Assembly: GCA_945829425.1 (NCBI GenBank)
Contig: CALZUQ010000016.1
Coordinates: forward strand, 1-50,269
DNA: 50,269 nucleotides
Direction of reading: 5' to 3'
DNA from: an uncultured bacterium
GTDB lineage: Bacteria > Bacteroidota > Bacteroidia > Bacteroidales > Bacteroidaceae
Under the pieces are notes generated by a model. That model did no database searches. It worked only from the letters and a program-made list of their open reading frames with translations, and was not told the origin of the DNA. Shown here piece by piece: positions 42,471-50,269 of this stretch. Position 1 is the stretch's first letter. Each line of letters starts with the position of its first letter. The position numbers and the translations under genes were made by a program.

Positions 42471-44570
42471 TCAGTTCGCGAATGTCAGCGACCCTTCCGA
42501 AGCGTCAACGCATATCGGACGGTCTATGGTAACCTCTCCTCCGAGGAGACGGCGTGACAAAGCGTTAAGCAACAGATGCTGTATGGCACGCTTTACAGGA
42601 CGTGCACCGAACTCGGGGTCGTAACCCTCTTCGCAGAGTACGTCGATAGCCTTTTCTGTTATGCGCAACGTATACCCCTGTTTTTCCAGCATTCCTACCA
42701 CCTTGTCTGTCTGTAGCCTTACCACCTGACGTATCTCGTCCTTCGAGAGTCTCTCGAAATCTATTATCTCATCAATACGGTTCAGGAATTCTGGTCTCAT
42801 GATGGCGTGCAGCTGCTCCCTCTTCGCGTTTGAAGTCATGATTATTATCGTGTTCTTGAAATTCACAGTTCGTCCTTTGTTGTCTGTGAGCCTGCCGTCG
42901 TCAAGCACCTGAAGCAGGATGTTGAATACATCCGGGTGTGCTTTCTCAATCTCATCGAAGAGTACTACAGAGTATGGTTTTCTCCTCACTGCTTCTGTAA
43001 GCTGACCGCCTTCATCATATCCTACATATCCCGGAGGTGCGCCGATAAGTCGTGAAACACTGTATTTCTCTTGATACTCAGACATGTCGATGCGTGTCAT
43101 CATCGTCTCGTCGTTGAAGAGGTAGTCGGCGAGAGCCTTCGCCAACTCAGTCTTTCCCACACCTGTTGTGCCAAGAAAGATAAACGAAGCAATAGGACGC
43201 TTAGGGTCTTGCAGGCCGGCACGTGAACGTCTTACGGCATCTGATACGGCGCATATCGCCTCATCCTGTCCTATCACACGTCTGTGCAGTTCCTCTTCAA
43301 GATGCAGCAGTTTTTCCCTCTCGCTCTGCATCATCTTCGCAACCGGTATTCCCGTCCATCGTGCCACAACCTCTGCTATGTCGTCTGCTGTGACCTCTTC
43401 CTTTACGATATGCCCGTCGTCGCTTCCCGCAGCCTTACGTCTTTCAGAGAGTTCTTCCTGCGCCTTCTTGATGTCAGCGTCAATATGCTGCAACCTTCCG
43501 TAGCGTATCTCAGCGACTCTCTCGTAGTTACCCTCACGCTCTGCCCGCTCTGCCTCGAACGTCATCTGCTCTCTGAGTTCTTTCTGCTGCTGTATCTTGT
43601 TGATAAGCAGTTTCTCACCCTCCCAGCGTGTGCGGAAGTCATGCTCCTCGTTACGCAGTTTCTCTATGTCTTTGTCGAGCAGGGCGAGCTTCTCTTTGTC
43701 ATCCTCACGCTTTATTGCCTCACGCTCTATCTCAAGCTGTGCGAGACGGCGTGTTATCTCGTCGAGTTCCTCAGGGACGGAGTCACGCTCCATACGCAGC
43801 TTTGCCGCCGCCTCGTCCATGAGGTCTATGGCTTTGTCAGGAAGGAAGCGTTCTGAGATATAACGCTCCGACAGCTGTACCGCAGCTATGCAGGCATCGT
43901 CCTGAATGCGCACCTTATGATGGTTTTCGTAACGCTCTTTCAGTCCGCGGAGAATGGATATCGCCGAGAGTTCGTCCGGCTCGTCCACCATGACTGTCTG
44001 GAAACGTCGTTCCAGTGCCTTGTCTTTCTCAAAGTATTTCTGATATTCGTTGAGTGTCGTAGCACCTATAGCACGCAGTTCCCCACGCGCCAGTGCCGGT
44101 TTCAGTATGTTTGCCGCATCCATGGCACCTTCTGACGCTCCAGCCCCTACGAGGGTGTGTATCTCGTCTATAAAGAGAATTATCTCGTTGTTCGACTGCA
44201 CCACTTCGTTAATCACGCCTTTCAGTCTCTCCTCAAACTCGCCCTTATATTTCGCACCTGCTACAAGGGCTCCCATGTCAAGTGTGAACAACTGCTTGCG
44301 TTTCAGGTTCTCTGGCACGTCGCCACGCACGATACGTTGCGCCAATCCCTCCACTATCGCCGTCTTTCCTGTTCCCGGTTCACCTATCAGAATAGGGTTG
44401 TTCTTTGTACGTCGCGAGAGTATCTGCAACACCCTTCTTATCTCCTCGTCACGTCCTATGACGGGGTCGAGTTTGCCGTTGCGCGCATCCTCTATGAGGT
44501 TTTTCGCATACCTTGGCAAATGCTGAAGATTTTGTGTGTTCTGTGTTCTTGTCGTCTGATTCGTGTTCAT
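42471..44570 (-). CDS. clpB: ClpB-type disaggregase lacking the N-terminal domain
   Basis: About 699 aa from the ATG at 44570 (the frame opens at 44603). Full ClpB is about 860 aa; here the double Clp_N domain is absent and the protein enters NBD1 after about 20 residues ([31 protein letters not shown]). NBD1 has Walker A GEPGTGKT and Walker [12 protein letters not shown]. The long coiled-coil M-domain (about 390-480 by position, with [18 protein letters not shown]) separates ClpB from ClpA/ClpC. NBD2 has GTTGVGKT and [13 protein letters not shown]. After IIIMTSN the usual linker of some 25-30 residues before [10 protein letters not shown] is reduced to about 9. It still probably disaggregates proteins with DnaK. 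No N-domain coding is seen upstream. Confidence 0.9.
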   Translation of the reverse strand: MNTNQTTRTQNTQNLQHLPRYAKNLIEDARNGKLDPVIGRDEEIRRVLQILSRRTKNNPILIGEPGTGKTAIVEGLAQRIVRGDVPENLKRKQLFTLDMGALVAGAKYKGEFEERLKGVINEVVQSNNEIILFIDEIHTLVGAGASEGAMDAANILKPALARGELRAIGATTLNEYQKYFEKDKALERRFQTVMVDEPDELSAISILRGLKERYENHHKVRIQDDACIAAVQLSERYISERFLPDKAIDLMDEAAAKLRMERDSVPEELDEITRRLAQLEIEREAIKREDDKEKLALLDKDIEKLRNEEHDFRTRWEGEKLLINKIQQQKELREQMTFEAERAEREGNYERVAEIRYGRLQHIDADIKKAQEELSERRKAAGSDDGHIVKEEVTADDIAEVVARWTGIPVAKMMQSEREKLLHLEEELHRRVIGQDEAICAVSDAVRRSRAGLQDPKRPIASFIFLGTTGVGKTELAKALADYLFNDETMMTRIDMSEYQEKYSVSRLIGAPPGYVGYDEGGQLTEAVRRKPYSVVLFDEIEKAHPDVFNILLQVLDDGRLTDNKGRTVNFKNTIIIMTSNAKREQLHAIMRPEFLNRIDEIIDFERLSKDEIRQVVRLQTDKVVGMLEKQGYTLRITEKAIDVLCEEGYDPEFGARPVKRAIQHLLLNALSRRLLGGEVTIDRPICVDASEGSLTFAN

Positions 44571-44784
44571 ATTTGTAGCTCCTTTCTTTTGGCAATTATT
44601 CATTTTTTTACGGAACGTCAGTCGGAATCTTCCACCTTCTGGCTTTCCTTTCGTCCTTTTTGCATCAAAGAATATGCCTTATGCTGTTTTTACGCCAAAA
44701 TGTCAGAAGGGTTGGGCGATAATCATGAAAGTAACGACAAAATGTCAGAAAAATCCATACCGCTCAAAGCCCTCTCACATTCTT

Positions 44785-44872
44785 AGAGCGTTTTTTGAAA
44801 TCCGAAAGGAGAGTTTTTTGAACTTCATAGTAGCGTTTTCAAACTCCAAAGGAGCGTTTTTGAACTCCGAAA
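44785..44872. repeat. Four 21-23 bp tandem units upstream of clpB
   Basis: Units start near 44786, 44809, 44830 and 44852 on the theme GAGCGTTTTTTGAAxTCCGAAA, the third more diverged. They resemble the TTTGAAC units at 18265-18348 in length and motif. Confidence 0.7.
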
Positions 44873-44930
44873 AACAAAAAAAGCCTGCTGCACCGCTGCA
44901 ACAGACTCTGTTTGTCGACATTCGGACAGA

Positions 44931-44952
44931 GCCGAAATGAAAAGATTTCGGC
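44931..44952 (-). terminator. Hairpin after the Bor-like gene
   Basis: GCCGAAAT / ATTTCGGC, perfect 8 bp around 6 nt, 11 bp past the stop. No T-run on the minus strand. Confidence 0.45.
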
Positions 44953-44963
44953 ATTTTCCTGTC

Positions 44964-45335
44964 TTACTTCTTCAGACTTCCTTTATATGCCTTGCTCTGG
45001 AACTTCTGTTTCTCAACAACTACATTTAGGTTGCTCTTAGGCACATAGAACTTGGTGGTACTTGGAGAGTAGATGCCGCAAGTGATGCATGTCGCAACGC
45101 CATCCCAGAACGTCATCTTACGTTCCACTACATAATCTTTAACACCTGGCAGATGGTCCTCCACCTTGTCGTGCTTAACCACCAATCCACCAATGAAATG
45201 GTGGTTGCGCTCGCTGGCAACATGTACGAGAGGCTCGTCATGGCTAACGTTGCCCACTGTCAACTTATCGCAATAACATGATGACAATAAAAGTGACGAA
45301 GAAGCCACCAAAACCGCAATAACAATTTTCCTCAT
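44964..45335 (-). CDS. Bor-like lipoprotein
   Basis: About 123 aa from the ATG at 45335: MRKIVIAVLVASSSLLLSSC is a lipoprotein signal with C20. The mature part has the Bor/Iss layout: HHFIGGLVVKHDKVE early and VATCITCGIYSPSTTKFYV at the C-terminal side, matching the HHFF...TLGIYTP pattern of lambda Bor. Lambda Bor contributes to serum resistance; in a non-phage Bacteroidota setting the role is unknown. Its promoter is at 45523-45552, leaving a leader of about 180 nt that holds a short upstream frame. Confidence 0.75.
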   Translation of the reverse strand: MRKIVIAVLVASSSLLLSSCYCDKLTVGNVSHDEPLVHVASERNHHFIGGLVVKHDKVEDHLPGVKDYVVERKMTFWDGVATCITCGIYSPSTTKFYVPKSNLNVVVEKQKFQSKAYKGSLKK

Positions 45336-45489
45336 TGCTAAATAAACTATTTTCCTGTCCCTCAGCACCCAAAGGACTCAATATACATTTTTTAGACGCA
45401 GTGCTGATTGAACAACCCGATAGACCTTTGTCGCCATTAAGCATAATGTCCGAAAGATTGACAATATAACGCCTCATTTTACAATTCAC
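45265..45489 (-). CDS. Possible short upstream ORF overlapping the Bor-like gene
   Basis: 74 codons beginning MNCKMRRYIVNLSDIMLNGDKGLSG about 27 nt after the predicted transcription start. The last 23 codons overlap the Bor-like signal peptide in another frame, so that part is only its shadow. I recognise no homologue. It could be a leader peptide or chance. Confidence 0.25.
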   Translation of the reverse strand: MNCKMRRYIVNLSDIMLNGDKGLSGCSISTASKKCILSPLGAEGQENSLFSNEENCYCGFGGFFVTFIVIMLLR

Positions 45490-45522
45490 GCAGAATCATG
45501 GCCGAAACCAACGAATCCACTG

Positions 45523-45552
45523 CAAAGGTATAAAATATATTTAAAAAGGCAA
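45523..45552 (-). promoter_or_regulatory. Promoter for the Bor-like gene
   Basis: Minus strand TACCTTTG (45530-45523) with TTG 45552-45550, 19 bp apart. Confidence 0.75.
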
Positions 45553-45697
45553 AGAGAATACTGTTTTTTCTTGCATTGCGCCCTAAAGTTCTCACCGCAA
45601 CCCTAACCAAACAGCAAAACAGCTACAGTTTTACCCTAAAAAGCGACGCTCCCAGGACAGCCAAGCCTGCTCATGCAGAGAATTTTTTCCCTCCGTT

Positions 45698-46309
45698 TTA
45701 GTCGAACAGTTTGAATTCATAGCCCTGTGACTTCAGAAAACGCAGGCTTGCGGGCAGTGCGAAATAGAGTTTGTCAATGGACTTCAGCGAGTCGTGGAAA
45801 GTTATTATGGAACCGTTGCGTGCATACGTGTGGACGTTTCTCACGACATCGTACGCCGAGAGGCGTTTGGAATAATCTCGTGTGACAAGGTCCCACATGA
45901 CGATACGGTATTTGTTCTTGAAACGGTGATATTGCGTCGGACGCATCCAGCCGTGAGGTGGTCGGAAAAGGTCGGAGTGAATAAGCTCGTCACACTTCTT
46001 GACGTTCTTTTCGTATGTGTAGATAGAATGTCGTGCACCGCCGATGTGGTTGAATGTGTGGTTTCCCACACGATGCCCTTCATCGAGTATCTGCTGGTAC
46101 AGTTCGGGGTATTTCCTTACGTTGTCTCCTACGACAAAGAACGTGGCCTTAACGTTAAATTCGTTAAGCACCTTGAGGATATAGGGTGTTGACTCAGGTA
46201 TAGGTCCGTCGTCGAATGTAAGATATACGGAATGGTCATTCTCGTCCATTCGCCATAACGCCTTAGGATATAGCCATCTCAGCCATTTGGAGGGTTGCTC
46301 GATAAACAT
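45698..46309 (-). CDS. Polysaccharide deacetylase family protein (NodB domain)
   Basis: 203 aa, essentially one NodB barrel: YLTFDDGP (about 29-36, metal-binding Asp and catalytic Asp), GHRVGNHTFNH (metal His pair), FRPPHGWMRP (conserved Arg/Pro motif) and IITFHDS. It deacetylates GlcNAc or MurNAc residues of peptidoglycan or another polysaccharide. There is no obvious signal peptide; the N-terminus is short and aromatic (SKWLRWLYPKALWR), which may associate with the membrane. Confidence 0.9.
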   Translation of the reverse strand: MFIEQPSKWLRWLYPKALWRMDENDHSVYLTFDDGPIPESTPYILKVLNEFNVKATFFVVGDNVRKYPELYQQILDEGHRVGNHTFNHIGGARHSIYTYEKNVKKCDELIHSDLFRPPHGWMRPTQYHRFKNKYRIVMWDLVTRDYSKRLSAYDVVRNVHTYARNGSIITFHDSLKSIDKLYFALPASLRFLKSQGYEFKLFD

Positions 46310-46469
46310 AATCTCTTTGGTATCTAAAATTGTAGCATAACAACAATATCAAGAAGTAACGAAGAAAGGGCAGGCAGCGCCATGAATATCACATGTTGCG
46401 CCAGCCTTCCCTTTTCTTCATGGTAATATAAGAGAGAACCTATAGTAGAGTTTAGAATTTCAACAACTC

Positions 46470-46575
46470 CGCTTAGAGCATTGAGAATTATACTTTAACA
46501 TCAAGATCTCTGCTTGGAGCATTAAGGACTAAGCTTAAAGCATTATGAACTAAGCTTAAAGCATTGGAAACATAA
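46470..46575. repeat. Tandem CTTAAAGCATT-type units
   Basis: GCTTAGAGCATTGAGAA, GCTTGGAGCATTAAGGA, then CTAAGCTTAAAGCATTATGAA and CTAAGCTTAAAGCATTGGAAA: four related units, the last two 21 bp apart. Confidence 0.75.
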
Positions 46576-46592
46576 GCAAGATAAATCAGACA

Positions 46593-46660
46593 GAAAGTTT
46601 TCTAATCCTAACTTGTAAGTTTTTCTAATCCTAACTTGTAAGCAATCCTAACGTTAAGTC
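46593..46660. repeat. Tandem TCTAATCCTAACTTGTAAG units
   Basis: TTTTCTAATCCTAACTTGTAAG occurs twice in succession, then a partial third unit (AATCCTAACGTTAAG). Confidence 0.8.
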
Positions 46661-46686
46661 TCCAAGTTCCTACTTGTCCCGGATTT

Positions 46687-49600
46687 TTATTCCGGAAGTT
46701 GTCCTCCCTTAGCCTGATATTGTGTAATGAGTTCCGTAAACTGTTTGAGGAAACGTTCTGACATTTTCTCATCGCAGTCGTAGGCTATTTCGTACAGTGC
46801 CTGCATGATGTATATCTGCTGCATACACTCATACTGAGACATGGCGAAGCGTGAAGGTGTCATGGAGTTATACCAGCGGAGGTACTGTGCCGCATTCTTC
46901 CACATATTCTCCGTGATTCGTTTCGCCTCTTTCTTCATTCCGAGTTGTATGTAGCATCGTGCTATCTGCAAGCCCCCGGTCCAGTAGTTTGTCGGCACGT
47001 TATATTCCGGCATCACTTTATTCATGCGCTCCAGCACCTTCTTTGCCTTGTCTGTCTTACCTTCGTCGATAAGGTGTGAAGCAAGGTCAGCAAAAAGACG
47101 TTTGTGTGTGTAGCACATTCTCATAACCGTTTCGTCGAGGTAGAGCCCCGGTGTCTCCAGTCCTCCGAATTTGAAACGTGTCATGATGTTACGGAAAACC
47201 TTCTCCGTGTCGTAATTCTTCTCTGGGTCACCAACGGTAGTGAACGGCGAGATACGGTTTACGAGACCTTCCTGAATGAAATGGTCGCCGAGGTTCATAT
47301 AATTCTCCTCGCCTACCGTCTGTGCTATATACATCGGTCGGCTCCAGTTTGACGTAGCGAGCATCTCGAGGAGCATGAGGTCGCTCTTATACAGTGCACG
47401 TTTTCCTTTCAGCGAGATGACCATCTTGTCAGGAATGCTGTCGCTTGCCATGAGCATTCCGCTCTTCCTTACCGCCTCTTTGTTGACGGTGAGGTATACG
47501 GTGTCGGTAGGAATGATGTGCGTACCTTCCGAGTCTTTGCCCTCCCGAACCCAATATTTCAGGATGTTCTTAAGTTCGAACGGTTCTTCTCCGAAGAGTT
47601 TCTTCGCTTCCTCAGGATTTGTCTCAAAGAACTCCCTGATCTCATGTTTCACTTCCGGTTCAACGGTGATATATTCATTCGTTCCGGCGCAATAGTCAAC
47701 ACGTGGCCATGAGATAGGCAGCGAAGGAGAATCGTAAGCCGGACGCACCATCTGGTCGATATACCAGTCGGTGGCAAGGTATGAGAGGTTACAAACCCTT
47801 GTGTCTGTCCTCACGCCTTCCACGTCTTGGTTATACCATAGCGGGAAGGTGTCGTTATCGCCGTTGGTAAAGATTATCGGGTTTCCATCGTCCTGAAGTG
47901 CCATGAGATAGTTCTGACCGAAATCGCGGCATACATAACGCCCTGAACGGTCGTGGTCATCCCATGTCTGTGAAGCCATCTGGACAGGCACGAAGAGACA
48001 TGCCAATGATACCACAGCGGCTATTGCGACATTGCTTTTCTTAAGCTTGCGCTCAATCATGTCGATAATTGCCGCCACGCCCATGCCACACCAAATAGCA
48101 AAGGCGTAGAACGAGCCGGCATAGGCATAGTCACGCTCACGTGGCTGTGAAGGTGTCTGGTTGAGGTAGAGTACTATGGCGAGACCTGTCATGAAGAAGA
48201 GGAAGAAGACCACCCAGAACTGCTGTATGCCTCTCTGTCCCCTGAACGCCTGCCAGAAGAGTCCGAGAAGTCCGAGAATCAGCGGAAGGCAGTAGAAGAC
48301 GTTATGTCCCTTATTCTCTTTCAGCTCGTCAGGAAGTAGCGACTGGTCGCCGAGCATGGCATTGTCTATGAACGGAATGCCGGTAATCCAATTGCCGTGC
48401 TCCAGTTCTCCGTTGCCCTGCAGGTCGTTCTGCCTTCCTGCGAAGTTCCACATGAAGTATCTCCAATACATGAAGTTACACTGGTATGACAGGAAGAAAC
48501 GTATATTCTCCGCCATAGTAGGCATCTTGACGTCTATTATCTCTCCGCAACGGTCATATTGCTCTGTGCGTCCTTCCACACCGCCCATCCAACTCTCGTA
48601 TTGCTTGGCGTGATCAGCACTGTGCATACGTGGGAAGAGCATGTTCTGGGCGTAAACGTATTTGTCTCGTGTGCGCACCACGAAATAACGGTCCGGCTCG
48701 TCGGGCGAATGTTTCTCTACACGCTGGTAGATAGGTGCTCCCGTTTTCATTACCGGTCGGCACATGTTGCCTTCTACCTTCAGTGCCACCTGTGACGTGT
48801 ATGCCTCACCGTAGAGCAGAGGACGGTCGCCATACTGGTCGCGGCTGAGGTAACTGCCCAGTGTGAAGATATCCTCCGGGGAGTTCTGATCCATAGGAGG
48901 ATTGGACGATGAGCGTATCACTATCACGGTGTACGTGGAGTAGCCTATCATAAGCATGAGCAGGCACAACAGCGTAGTATTCTTCAGACGCGCCGTAACG
49001 ACAGCCTTGCCGCCACGCTGATATTTCAGCACGAACCACAGTATGGCGAGTACAATGAATCCAATGATTGCCGCCGACCAACCGTATCCGTAGAACGGAA
49101 TGCCGAGCATGCCAATGGAGAGGAGGAAAGAGATGTTCTCTCTCTTCACGTCCTTATGTACATAGCTTTCGTATATCGCCCATATCACTGTGGCAATGAG
49201 AAGTATGACATATACTATGACACCCGTGTTGAACGGCATGCTCAGAGTGTTTACGAAGAACAGTTCAAACCAGCCACCTACGGTAATTATGCCTGGCACA
49301 ACGCCGTAGAGTACTCCTGCCACGATGAACGCAGACACTGTGAGGGCTATGAGAGAACCTTTCAGGTCGGCATCCGGGTTTTTCTTGTAGTAATATACAA
49401 GCACTATTGCAGGTATGCACAAAAGGTTCAGAAGGTGTACGCCGATAGACAGTCCGGTCATATAGGCTATGAGTACAAGCCATCGGTCGGAATGAGGCTG
49501 GTCAGCTTGGTCTTCCCATTTCAGTATTAGCCAGAAGACGACAGCCGTGAACGCAGAGGAGTATGCGTAGACCTCACCCTCCACCGCCGAGAACCAGAAG

Positions 49601-50007
49601 GTGTCAGAGAAGGTGTAAATCAACGCTCCCACGAGTCCGCTCGCCTCAATGGCTATCAGGCGTGTCATGCTGATGTCTTCGCCCTTGCCTACGAGAAGAC
49701 GGCGTGTGAGATGCGTAACTGACCAGAAGAGGAACAGTATACACGTAGCGGAGAGGAGTGCCGACATCGTGTTGACCATCCTCGCCACCTCTGATGGGTC
49801 GCTGGCAAACTGTGAAAAGAGGTTTGCCGTAAGCATGAAAAACGGTGCTCCCGGCGGGTGCCCTACCTCGAGTTTATATCCCGTGGTGATAAACTCCGGA
49901 CAGTCCCAAAAGGACGCTGTTGGCTCGATTGTCGAACAATATACAAAGGCAGCGATGAGGAATGTCACCCAACCGAGGATATTGTCTACAAGACGGAATT
50001 GTTTCAT
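46687..50007 (-). CDS. GT117/DUF2723 membrane protein, protein O-mannosyltransferase-like
   Basis: 1106 aa. The DUF2723 signature is at the N-terminus: FVYCSTIEPTASFWDCPEFI...EVGHPPGAPFFML (residues 21-60), with the acidic D-x-E region expected of GT-C glycosyltransferases. About a dozen membrane helices span residues 10-690. The last 400 residues are soluble with TPR-like helices (KTDKAKKVLERMNKVMPEYN, CYIQLGMKKEAKRITENMW). Members are thought to O-glycosylate exported proteins from a polyprenyl-linked sugar. One complete, unbroken frame with its own promoter (50075-50104). Confidence 0.9.
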   Translation of the reverse strand: MKQFRLVDNILGWVTFLIAAFVYCSTIEPTASFWDCPEFITTGYKLEVGHPPGAPFFMLTANLFSQFASDPSEVARMVNTMSALLSATCILFLFWSVTHLTRRLLVGKGEDISMTRLIAIEASGLVGALIYTFSDTFWFSAVEGEVYAYSSAFTAVVFWLILKWEDQADQPHSDRWLVLIAYMTGLSIGVHLLNLLCIPAIVLVYYYKKNPDADLKGSLIALTVSAFIVAGVLYGVVPGIITVGGWFELFFVNTLSMPFNTGVIVYVILLIATVIWAIYESYVHKDVKRENISFLLSIGMLGIPFYGYGWSAAIIGFIVLAILWFVLKYQRGGKAVVTARLKNTTLLCLLMLMIGYSTYTVIVIRSSSNPPMDQNSPEDIFTLGSYLSRDQYGDRPLLYGEAYTSQVALKVEGNMCRPVMKTGAPIYQRVEKHSPDEPDRYFVVRTRDKYVYAQNMLFPRMHSADHAKQYESWMGGVEGRTEQYDRCGEIIDVKMPTMAENIRFFLSYQCNFMYWRYFMWNFAGRQNDLQGNGELEHGNWITGIPFIDNAMLGDQSLLPDELKENKGHNVFYCLPLILGLLGLFWQAFRGQRGIQQFWVVFFLFFMTGLAIVLYLNQTPSQPRERDYAYAGSFYAFAIWCGMGVAAIIDMIERKLKKSNVAIAAVVSLACLFVPVQMASQTWDDHDRSGRYVCRDFGQNYLMALQDDGNPIIFTNGDNDTFPLWYNQDVEGVRTDTRVCNLSYLATDWYIDQMVRPAYDSPSLPISWPRVDYCAGTNEYITVEPEVKHEIREFFETNPEEAKKLFGEEPFELKNILKYWVREGKDSEGTHIIPTDTVYLTVNKEAVRKSGMLMASDSIPDKMVISLKGKRALYKSDLMLLEMLATSNWSRPMYIAQTVGEENYMNLGDHFIQEGLVNRISPFTTVGDPEKNYDTEKVFRNIMTRFKFGGLETPGLYLDETVMRMCYTHKRLFADLASHLIDEGKTDKAKKVLERMNKVMPEYNVPTNYWTGGLQIARCYIQLGMKKEAKRITENMWKNAAQYLRWYNSMTPSRFAMSQYECMQQIYIMQALYEIAYDCDEKMSERFLKQFTELITQYQAKGGQLPE

Positions 50008-50074
50008 TGTCTTTTAACTGTTTGTTATTGTGTTATTATGATTGTTTTTTACATGAAAAGTCACAATATCAGAG

Positions 50075-50104
50075 CAAAATTACTTAATATCTCCCTAATA
50101 TCAA
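50075..50104 (-). promoter_or_regulatory. Promoter for the GT117-like gene
   Basis: Minus strand TAATTTTG (50082-50075) with TTG 50104-50102, 19 bp apart; leader of about 60 nt. Confidence 0.75.
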
Positions 50105-50146
50105 AATAATGTTGTGCTTTTTACATTTTATTTGCACAAAAAGCAG

Positions 50147-50154
50147 TAACTTTG
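50147..50154 (+). promoter_or_regulatory. -7 box at the right edge
   Basis: TAACTTTG, divergent from the GT117-like gene, with a TTG only 12 bp upstream (too close). It opens the first unit of the 67-bp repeat; whatever it drives is outside the window. Confidence 0.4.
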
Positions 50155-50269
50155 CATAAGTTTCTCACGCTCGACAACAGGAAAACAAGCTTTCTGCTGT
50201 TCTCACTAAACCGAAACTTTGCATAAGTTTCTCACGCTCGACAACAGGAAAACAAGCTTTCTGCTGTTC
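50148..50269. repeat. 67-bp tandem repeat running off the window end
   Basis: AACTTTGCATAAGTTTCTC begins at 50148 and again at 50215. The second copy is identical over all 55 visible bases. Each unit contains an imperfect hairpin (AACAGGAAA...TTTCTGCTGTT). More units may follow beyond 50269. Confidence 0.85.

Larger units (their letters stand above)
46310..46686. other. Repeat-filled gap after the GT117-like gene
   Basis: No gene. Contents are an imperfect GC-rich hairpin (46366-46415, GGGCAGGCAGCGCC with its near complement) that may end the GT117-like transcript, and two sets of short tandem repeats (46470-46575 and 46590-46660). Confidence 0.7.

Noticed and set aside
50148..50269. CRISPR-like periodicity (67 bp = 36 + 31)
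   Set aside because: The parts that should be spacers are identical in both copies and no cas gene is near; it is a plain tandem repeat.

Overview
The window looks like a piece of a Prevotellaceae-type (Bacteroidota) chromosome. Every promoter I could call has the Bacteroidota -7 box TAnnTTTG, often with a TTG about 19-20 bp upstream, rather than a sigma70 -10/-35. The gene content fits: a TonB-dependent receptor with carboxypeptidase-like N-domain, DUF5686, DUF4827, DUF5606, RprX/RprY, a long NusB, HU-HIG-type DNA-binding protein, GT117/DUF2723 and a CE8/PL1 pectinolytic pair. No phage, plasmid, integrase, transposase gene or CRISPR array is visible.

Layout. 1-450: a truncated membrane-gene remnant abutting degenerate hairpin repeats. 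453-3675 (-): carboxyspermidine-type polyamine genes (nspC and a saccharopine-dehydrogenase-like partner) with a cysteine-rich LUD protein between them. 3771-6236 (-): TonB-dependent receptor. 6237-7252: about 1 kb without genes, holding a possible small RNA and a 3 x 74 bp tandem repeat. 7253-9307 (-): rplY, pth, hslR. 9347-13032 (+): nusB-yajC-ybbR-coaE-DUF5606. 13270-17089 (+): Ca2+/Na+ antiporter, a secreted low-complexity protein and a sodium:solute symporter. 17090-18893: repeat-rich gap with an HU-like gene whose leader holds a 30-bp perfect hairpin. 18894-20833 (+): GH25 lysozyme and a zinc-ribbon membrane protein. 21033-21194: two tRNA-Arg(ACG). 21373-28738 (-): 1490-aa multidomain pectinesterase and a DUF5686 protein. 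28917-32971 (-): five genes matching the Bacteroidota inositol-lipid locus. 33174-34394 (-): pectate lyase. 34733-37057 (-): rprX-rprY. 37570-41809 (-): glmM, DUF4827 lipoprotein, DHH phosphoesterase, nucleotidyltransferase. 42212-42299 (+): tRNA-Ser(CGA). 42471-44570 (-): a ClpB lacking its N-domain. 44964-46309 (-): Bor-like lipoprotein and polysaccharide deacetylase. 46687-50007 (-): GT117-like membrane protein. The right edge carries a 67-bp tandem repeat running out of the window.

How the genes work together. The clearest multigene pathway is the inositol-lipid set: Ino1 makes myo-inositol-1-phosphate, a CDP-alcohol phosphatidyltransferase can transfer it to a lipid, a PgpA-like phosphatase can dephosphorylate the product, and a PAP2/AUR1-like enzyme can pass phosphoinositol to ceramide. 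The pectinesterase and pectate lyase probably act in sequence on plant or dietary pectin, but no SusC/SusD pair lies beside them.

The most unusual signal is in the gaps between genes. They hold several classes of short palindromic or tandem repeats, including a hairpin family with an invariant AGC-TT-GCT core and changing but still complementary stems. None encodes a recognisable protein. Everything here comes from reading the sequence; no database search was possible, and locus names from other genomes are from memory.
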